From Sabethes cyaneus (Eukaryota; Arthropoda; Insecta; Diptera; Culicidae): a stretch of DNA of 64,000 nt. Positions 57,281-64,000 of this stretch are shown piece by piece. Location of the stretch: positions 81,064,409 through 81,128,408 of the forward strand of contig NC_071353.1 of NCBI RefSeq assembly GCF_943734655.1, given 5' to 3'. Both the position numbers and the translations under genes were made by a program. A model generated the notes under the pieces. The model saw only the letters and a list, made by a program, of their open reading frames with translations, was not told the origin of the DNA and searched no databases. The number at the start of each line of letters is the position of its first letter. Within the stretch, counting starts at the first letter, position 1.

Positions 57281-59146
57281 TCACTGTACCACGTCTCTGT
57301 ACGCAGTCATCAGATGTCCTGGCGTCCGCCTGTCCGGCACGTTCATCCCCCCTGCGCTTCCAACGGGGTGCATTAGCGGATTGTGACGCTCTCTACAATT
57401 GTCAATGTTGCAGCGTATCCGAAATTTACACTGACCGCCATGCTCGTTCAGGCACACATTACACAGTTTCCTGCGGGTAACTATCCCCGAACGTTCACCA
57501 TACGTCATTCTCCCAAAAATATCACAGTGCCGCAGGCGGTGTCCTGTACTCTGGCATACTACGCACGGTTGCAGCTCCCTTTGCTCGGTTAAAATATCAC
57601 CCGAACTGCTCGCTTCATTGTGGCTGAGCAACACACCTCTCTCTTTCGACGTTTCCCTTCTGGGCTGTGGAACACCTTCTGAGCGTGTATCTTGCACGTC
57701 GACGTTCGCATCGCAGGCATCGTCGACTATCTCCATTAGAAAATCCGTAAGTGTTCGTAGTGTTGGTTCTCCGCCGGCATTTCTCCTTTGGTAGTGTACC
57801 CACTCCCGTTTCTCGCGGTCCGGTATCTTTGCCACAAGTTGCCTAATTAGCAACGGATTAACGAGGTGGTGCCGAAGTCCCGCAGCTTCCAAATGCTCAC
57901 AGAGCTGCTCCACCGTGTTCCCAAACGGTATGAAACTTTTCAAGTTGTCAGGTTTTGGTGGTTCTAGCTCGTTGACTTGGTCCAAGAACTCTTGTAGCAG
58001 TTGCTCCGGATGCCCATAATGCCGCCGTAGCTTTTCGATGACTCTTGGAACTGACTCGGGGAGAAGCAGCTGACCAGCGACCAGTTCCAACGCTCTACCT
58101 TCCAAACACTCCTGCAGCCGAACCAGATTTTCGTGATTCATGTAGCCACAGGCATCGTTCGATGCTTTGTAGGAAGCATAAAACAATGGCCACTGCCTTG
58201 GATGGCCCGAAAACTTCGGAAGCTTGCTCGTCAAACCGCTTCTTGCCACCAGCTGTGCTCGTGTAGGTCCGACTTGTCTACCAAGCCTGTTTCGGCTGGC
58301 ATCACCCACTTTCGTGCAATTTTGCGGTGTATTGTTGCCACTGAACGGATTGGTGTGCTGGCTGCAGTCCGAATCCTCATCATACTCATCGTCATCGAAC
58401 TCCCCTACTGCGTCCCTTTCTCGAGCCAACTTGTTGGCGTTCGCCTGATCCTGCTTCAGCGCTTCGTTTTTGCTTTCGCTCGGAAAGACCCTTTGTGGCT
58501 GTTTCGCGGCCACCTTCGGGTTTTTGATGACAGAAAGCTCCTTTAATTCTCTGTCGAGATCGGCCACCTGTTGCTCGAATGACCGCTGACTTGCTTTCAT
58601 TCGCTCGAACTGCATCCTCTTCTTCTGCAGTATCTCTTCATGCAGAGCACTCCTTTCTTCTTCTTCTTCGTCCCGCAATCTCATCTCCATTTCCAACTTT
58701 TTTCTCTCGAAGTCGCGCTGCATCCTGCTTTCCATCTGCTGCAGCAGCATTTCCGCCTCTAGCTCTTTGTCCTGCCGCTTTCGCTTCTCCTCCAGCTCCT
58801 TCATCCTCTGTTCGATGTCGGAGATGCCCTTGCGTACGGCGGCACTGGGTTTCTCAGACTCTTCGACGGCCTTTTTACCGCGAATCTGCATTTGGGCATC
58901 TTTTTGCTGCTTGTGGTACTCCTGCTGACAAGCTTTACTTTGGCAGTACCACTTTTCCGGAACCGAATCTTCCGTGACTCCAACACAACGGGAATGGAAC
59001 CATTTCGCACAACTGTCACAACCAATCATTTGCTCGTCACACGTCGACGGGCCGCAAATCTCGCACGGGGTCATAGTTAAGTCCAGAAACTCGCTTTCCG
59101 ATGTAGCTCTAGGAGCGGAAGGTGCATCACGGGGTACGTCCGACAT
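57281..59146 (-). CDS. BEL-type Gag with PHD finger, intact
   Basis: 621 residues. A PHD finger at about 32-77 (CEICGPSTCDEQMIGC, then WFHSRCVGV and WYCQSKAC) is followed by a long charged coiled coil at about 100-215 (KELEEKRKRQDKELEAEM). An acidic linker precedes the DUF1759-type Gag region at about 310-475 (LPKFSGHPRQWPLFYASY). A CCHC knuckle CVVCQSTGHRLRHC lies near 530 and a Cys/His cluster after it. It would form the particle that packages the element RNA. The stop lies only about 57 bp from the polypurine tract, so nothing else is encoded. The methionine at 59146 is 36 bp inside the 5' LTR border. A domesticated host gene is unlikely given the LTRs and TSD. Confidence 0.9.
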   Translation of the reverse strand: MSDVPRDAPSAPRATSESEFLDLTMTPCEICGPSTCDEQMIGCDSCAKWFHSRCVGVTEDSVPEKWYCQSKACQQEYHKQQKDAQMQIRGKKAVEESEKPSAAVRKGISDIEQRMKELEEKRKRQDKELEAEMLLQQMESRMQRDFERKKLEMEMRLRDEEEEERSALHEEILQKKRMQFERMKASQRSFEQQVADLDRELKELSVIKNPKVAAKQPQRVFPSESKNEALKQDQANANKLARERDAVGEFDDDEYDEDSDCSQHTNPFSGNNTPQNCTKVGDASRNRLGRQVGPTRAQLVARSGLTSKLPKFSGHPRQWPLFYASYKASNDACGYMNHENLVRLQECLEGRALELVAGQLLLPESVPRVIEKLRRHYGHPEQLLQEFLDQVNELEPPKPDNLKSFIPFGNTVEQLCEHLEAAGLRHHLVNPLLIRQLVAKIPDREKREWVHYQRRNAGGEPTLRTLTDFLMEIVDDACDANVDVQDTRSEGVPQPRRETSKERGVLLSHNEASSSGDILTEQRELQPCVVCQSTGHRLRHCDIFGRMTYGERSGIVTRRKLCNVCLNEHGGQCKFRIRCNIDNCRERHNPLMHPVGSAGGMNVPDRRTPGHLMTAYRDVVQ

Positions 59147-59182
59147 CTCTTATGACCGGTTTTAGTCACTTCTTTTTGAGAA

Positions 59183-59873
59183 TGTTCGGATATGAACCAA
59201 TTTTCTGTAGCAACCGATTATTTTTCGGTAATGCTCAAACTGCAATATATTTAAATTAAAACAAATTTTCAAAATATATACATTTAACTTACAAGAAGTG
59301 GTTTTACGTTTTCCGCTAACACTTTCTTCCTATCCTACGCTTGCTACAATTTATGGTTTGGCAATACGTTTTGTGCCTAAGGTCAACTTGGGGTGAGCTA
59401 CCCTACTAGTAATTTCCGCGGCTGCGAATGCAGAGATTCGATCTGGTAAGTATATATTTTTGATTTGTCTCAAGCTACTTACTACAAGGTCACTGCTGGT
59501 TACGGTAAGTATTATTTACAGGTAAGTATTCCACGTAAGTTTCTACGGTTGCTGTATCTGCAGGTAAGTATAAACAGGTATTGTTTACATTTTGGTATAC
59601 ATTATTTTCACTGCATAACTTCTTCCTTACCACTCAAAACACTAACTTCTACCATTTATCAGGCGCTGTTTCGCGAACTCGGTGCTATTTCGCACGTTGA
59701 AAATGGTAAATAGTCGGTATTATTCAGAATTAGCTTTGAAACACTTTCTATTTGTTTTTCAGAACACTTTTGCGATGGCGTTTTTTTTTATCTTCGCTCT
59801 TCTTTTACCCTCTAACCAACATAAACGTCATAAGCGATGTTGGCAGTGTTGCCATATATGCGGTATCGTAACA
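59183..59873 (-). repeat. 5' LTR of the gag-only element
   Basis: 691 bp. On the element's strand its end is followed by TTCTCAAAAAGAAGTGAC, in the primer-binding position. It is near-identical to 56532-57223. Confidence 0.92.
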
Positions 59874-60667
59874 GTTGATTCATTTGACAGTACCGTCTCA
59901 GTCGAGCAAAATTTGACAAAGTTATGTATGGAACATTTGTAAAACCAGTTATTATCTACAATTTTGCTGAATAAAGTTTTACTGTATCTTTTGTATTTAC
60001 GGTGCTACAATGCTAGTACCTTATTAGTGACTAAATGAATGCTCATTTAGTTACTAATGACGTACTAGCATTGTATCATCGTAACTACAACAGATACACC
60101 AAAACTTTATTCAGCAAAATTGAAGATGATAACTAGTTCTACAAATGTTCCATACATAACTTTGTAAAATTTTGCTCGACTGAGACGGTACTGTCAAATG
60201 AATCAAAATTGAGTCAAAGTGAACGAACAAGCCCTGGGTTATGTATAAAAATACGAAAAATATGGGACTTCATTATCTCATAGGTCCCTTAACCGATTTG
60301 AACATTGCATTGAATTAATTGCATATGAAAGAAGAGCCTTGCAAACCCTTAACTTCCAAATTTCATGACGGTTGGACTTGTAGTTTGAAAGTTACATAAA
60401 GAAATGTGAAAAAATAGTATTTAAAACATATTTATGTTACATATGAGCATTAATTTAATGAAAAACATCACACATTTTATGATTATTTGAAAATTACTGC
60501 TGAGATCTATCAAACGAAACCAAGTTATTTAAAATCGGACGGTTCATTCAAAAGTTATTCAAATTTTAACACTTAAGCACCGTATATTAAACCGTTAAAA
60601 CGTGTGAAATCAAAACATATCAATCAAATGTTGATTGTATTCAATGTATGAGATGTGTGTGATGTAT

Positions 60668-61149
60668 GTGTGTATGTATGTATGTATGTATGTATGTGTG
60701 TATGTATGTATGTATGTATGTATGTATGTATGTATGTATGTATGTATGTATGTATGTATGTATGTATGTATGTATGTATGTATGTATGTATGTATGTATG
60801 TATGTATGTATGTATGTATGTATGTATGTATGTATGTATGTATGTATGTATGTATGTATGTATGTATGTATGTATTTATGTATGTATGTATGTATGTATG
60901 TATGTATGTATGTATGTATGTATGTATGTATGTATGTATGTATGTATGTATGTATGTATGTATGTATGTATGTATGTATGTATGTATGTATGTATGTATG
61001 TATGTATGTATGTATGTATGTATGTATGTATGTATGTATGTATGTATGTATGTATGTATGTATGTATGTATGTATGTATGTATGTATGTATGTATGTATG
61101 TATGTATGTATGTATGTATGTATGTGTGTATGCATGTATGTATGTATGT
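60668..61149 (+). repeat. (TATG)n microsatellite in copy C
   Basis: About 118 tetramers with rare variants (TGTG, TATT, CATG). Confidence 0.95.
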
Positions 61150-62576
61150 GATGACAATTTGCAATTTTAAAATTTGCAATGAAATTCAAGAAAAGTGAGA
61201 AACATGTCAATTGTCTGAAGTTTTTGAAGCCTCTTAGTGGAATACGAACTCTGAAATTAAAGAAAAGAAAAAACTTTTACCGACTAAATTCCACTATTTA
61301 ATATTTATTCGCGACAGATACGTACACGTTTTGAAATTTTCTTCACTTGCTGTTACTCACAATTGTACAAGAAAAGCAAAAAGCGAAGAAAAGCAGTTTA
61401 TTTAAGCATGTAGGTATAGTGGTGTATAGAATCAAAAATACTAGTGAGTTGATTTTTCCAAATAAATTTGTACAAATTCCAAACACATTCTGCGCATCAA
61501 TAGATGCTCTTTCCAATCAATAGATACTAGAGCTTAGAAATGTTATATGAAAAATAGGAAGTAAACGTTGCACGGTAGAAATTTTGTAAGATTTGTTTTC
61601 GTTAGTGATATTTTAAAGGACAGATGTCTTATGTCATGTATCATGTTTTAATAAATAAATCAAAAAAAGACAAGCACTGGGAATCATATCGATCGTATTT
61701 CCCATTCTCAAGCATGTTTATGGCGCAGCTTTGGCACTATTTTTCGACCTCATCTTGTTTTCCTAACCCTCTAACATTGTAAAAACGATGCGATCAAGCT
61801 AATGACTATCTTTTCATGAAAGTACATTCAAAAGAAGCTTAAGTTTTGATTTTCATGCAAAAATAATTATCAGAAGGAGCGCTAGCTAAGAAATAGTTCC
61901 ATTTCTCGTTTTCATATCTAATGCTCTATTCAGTTATTTTTTTCTAATTCAGATATATTGCAAAATTGAAGCCAAGCAAACCAATAGTAAAATTTTGAGA
62001 TCAATCATTTTGTTGTAGATATCCTTTTTCTTCAAAAGCGAAATATAATAATAATTTTTCTGAACTCTTGTTTTTCAAAGATGCTAACTTTTGAATGCAT
62101 GGTATTAATATCAAAATATCAAAAAATCAGCTATGAACAAATACTTCATATTGTCAATTCAAAACAAGTTTCGTATGTGGCTCTGAAGCCCGAAAGTTAA
62201 GGCCGTCTGTAGACCCGTTAGAGGGTTATTTTCTTATTTTCTATACATATTCATTCAAGTCTGTAAAAATTATCTTTTGTGTTTACATTATTTTTCTATA
62301 AATATTATAAAACTAAATAAGGTGTTCATCAAGTAACATAAATGACGCTTACATGTATTTACGCACCCAAGGAAAGAAAATATAATTATTCTACACAATA
62401 CGTTGTGAATTTTACTGGCAAATAAGGATTTTGAGGAATACGGAACGGATATTTAAAAATATAGTCTAATATAACATCTATACATCTACAATTAAGTTCC
62501 TGAGAAATTAAATAATGATTATTGTGGCAGTAGAAAGGCTAGGTCACGCCGCTAGGTGGATTAATTCGGGTTTTTT

Positions 62577-62866
62577 ATCTTGTATGGACCCAACACGATC
62601 TTGAATGGATCTATTTCTGATTTTTGAATAGACCTAAATAAGGATTGTCATAGTTTCTTCCATGCAAATGAACAAAATAATAACAAAGATTTTTTTTTCA
62701 GTAGTACAACTAGACTGCTGCTATTTATTAATAGGACACAAGGTTGAACAGCTTTCACCTTTCTTATACTCTGTTAGAAAGGTATGAAAGTCGTTTGAAA
62801 AATATGAAATCGGTCACAGTCGCCGAGGGTCTTGTTTCAGCCCAACAATTGAACAATGTCTCAATT
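62577..62866. other. Unassigned AT-rich DNA
   Basis: No gene. GATCTTGAATGGATCTATT (62599-62617) resembles GATCTTGAATGGACCTATT at about 24089-24107, just upstream of copy A, which hints at a shared flanking repeat. Confidence 0.45.
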
Positions 62867-63149
62867 AATATTTTTTTGAAACGATGGTTCTACAATTGAT
62901 GAAGGGACTGTAGGGGAAAGAAATGAAAATTTTTTGGTGAAGAAGGGGAAGAGCGGAAAGGAAGGGGGGGGGTATTGGTAGCTATGCTTGACAAGTAGTC
63001 ATTTTGTCTCCTACCTTTTGTCCAATGCTGGAAGGTGCATGAGTCGAACCAAGCTGTAATCTGAGATTATAACCGGATTCGAACCCACAACACCCGCCAG
63101 GGCATGTGGTTCGCTGCTACCTGTACCTTTGAACCATAGAGGCGCTGGA
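62867..63149 (-). mobile_element. tRNA-type SINE, complete copy
   Basis: Read on the minus strand: A-box-like TGGTTCAAAGG (63136-63126) and a B box GGTTCGAATCC (63085-63075) that matches the consensus perfectly, 51 bp apart. The same body as in 22487-23516 follows, with a short A-rich tail (T7 at about 62869-62876). About 285 bp. It could be transcribed by RNA polymerase III. No TSD is resolved. Confidence 0.75.
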
Positions 63150-63154
63150 GTCTG

Positions 63155-63330
63155 TTTTATTTGTATAAGAGTCATTAACCTCCCACCATAGGGGTGAGGG
63201 GTCTCAAACCATCATAAAGTAAATTCATGCCTCCAAAAATCCTAACATGCCAAAATTAGGTCCATTTGCTTAATTAGTTCTCGAGTTATGAGGAAATTTG
63301 TGTTTCTTTTGTATAGGAGCACCTCCCCCC
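63155..63330 (-). repeat. Fragment of the Helitron tandem array
   Basis: On the minus strand it reads CATAACTCGAGAACTAATTA, CAAATGGACCTAATTTTGGC and GACCCCTCACCCC, that is about one unit of the array in 10754-13284. The Helitron ends are absent, so it is a truncated relic. Confidence 0.75.
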
Positions 63331-64000
63331 CTCCTACACCCTTCGTAAAATTGCTCTCTTACCCCCTTCCTAAAATACTGGTCATTTTATCTATCCAACG
63401 ACATATAAATTGTTCAGTTTCGTTCAGTAGTTTAGTAGTTATTAATTGAAATCTTTCATTCAGACGTTACACTTCTATTTTCGTTTTCACAAAGTGCTAC
63501 CCAGTCCCAGTATGTATAGTAAACAAAGAGGTAGTCCTACGTCAAAAATTAACATAGACCAGCAAATCGCAAAAGTTCATCCTACATGTGTGAATGTGAA
63601 GGTAGAACGGTAGTGGTTACGAGCTGATGATGTCTGTTCCTAGACGTTCCGTGAGATATGGATTTCTTTTAGCTGGCCACAACGAAACTCGTTTCCGTTG
63701 TTTTAGTAGTAGTAGCAGCAGCAGCTTTAGCTGTAGATTTATTTATAATTAGCATTAAGAAGTTTAGCATGTATAGATATAAGTTTAATCACTCACAAAA
63801 ATCGGTTTGCACGTGTATCTTCGTCTTAGAAACAAATCTAACCTAAACTTTAGTTTTAAATAGGTTATCTAATTATTTTAGCTGCATGATTTTAATTAGG
63901 TATTTTTTAATAAATGAGAGAAAATAAATTTACTTTTAATATAGGAAAATAATTCAATTTTTATAAATATTTAAGATATTTTTAGCAGCTTTCTCACCTC
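63331..64000. other. Unassigned DNA
   Basis: No gene is recognised. A short trinucleotide tract (GTAGTAGTAGCAGCAGCAGC) lies at about 63706-63725. The rest is AT-rich. Confidence 0.45.

Larger units (their letters stand above)
56532..59873 (-). mobile_element. Gag-only BEL-like LTR retrotransposon
   Basis: 3,342 bp element with direct LTRs of 692 and 691 bp and a 5-bp TSD GTTGA (56527-56531 and 59874-59878). It is oriented on the minus strand. The interior (57224-59182) holds one gag gene and no protease, RT, RNase H or integrase. Minus-strand GGGCGGGGG before the 3' LTR is the polypurine tract. The LTRs differ at only a few positions, so it moved recently, presumably with enzymes from a full-length BEL element. 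Confidence 0.9.
56498..60236. mobile_element. Palindromic MITE, split by an LTR retrotransposon
   Basis: Without the LTR element it is about 390 bp and nearly a perfect hairpin: ends CAGGGCTTGTTCGTTCACTT and its complement, arms of nearly 190 bp with TTTGACAGTACCGTCTCAG and TTTTGCTCGACTGAGACGG. The CAGGG start is hAT-like, but the flanks share about 14 bases (GTTATGTATAAAAT against GTTATGTATAAAAAT) instead of a simple 8-bp TSD. Confidence 0.75.

Noticed and set aside
57281..59146. A host PHD-finger gene
   Set aside because: The frame is bounded by LTRs with a TSD and a polypurine tract, and has Gag and zinc-knuckle regions typical of BEL.
57383..59165. Plus-strand frames opposite the PHD-finger gag
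   Set aside because: Antisense shadows; only the minus frame has domains.

Overview
This window reads as mosquito genomic DNA, most likely culicine. That is an inference from the transposon types (BEL/Pao, CR1-like and L1-like LINEs, an errantivirus, pogo-like and hAT-like DNA transposons, a tRNA-type SINE, Helitrons with tandem arrays), the AT-rich background and introns of about 67 bp. I find no convincing host gene. Almost everything that can be named is a transposable element, and many insertions can be dated against each other because their target-site duplications (TSDs) are readable.

Layout. 1-2200: AT-rich DNA with a LINE 3' fragment. 2201-10070: a decayed CR1-like LINE on the minus strand, its ORF1 split by a 3.3 kb pogo-like DNA transposon (6379-9711, TSD TCA) with a five-exon transposase pseudogene. 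10405-14941: a BEL/Pao 3' end (integrase plus LTR) on the minus strand, its LTR split by a Helitron (10754-13284). 14955-24197: small repeats, among them a BEL-type solo LTR with TSD AGGGG, an L1-like ORF1 relic, two palindromic elements and a head-to-head SINE pair with a TTAA-specific MITE in one arm. 24198-26738, 49941-53152 and 53630-62576: three copies (A, B, C) of a long repeat with internal (TG)n and (TATG)n tracts. 62577-64000: another SINE, a Helitron-array fragment and unassigned DNA.

The centrepiece is 26815-53629. A heavily mutated BEL/Pao element holds two inverted 2.35 kb hAT-like elements (TSDs CTTTAGAT and ATCTCCGA). The second holds an errantivirus-like gypsy element with LTRs that look identical (TSD CGCA) and gag, pol and env. 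Its pol gene is split by a nearly intact L1-like LINE. Relative ages follow: BEL, then hAT-like, then errantivirus, then L1-like.

Repeat C holds a second Helitron (53649-55750) and a palindromic element (56498-60236). Inside the palindrome sits a young LTR retrotransposon (56532-59873, TSD GTTGA, LTRs differing at only a few positions) that carries one intact 621-residue PHD-finger gag and no pol.

The genes here do not form a host pathway; each set serves its own element. The most unusual signals are the gag-only LTR element, the TATCGATA-rich ends of the hAT-like pair, a GC-rich module of about 75-80 bp shared by Helitrons and an unrelated foldback element, and the 3-bp TSD and long inverted repeats of the pogo-like element.
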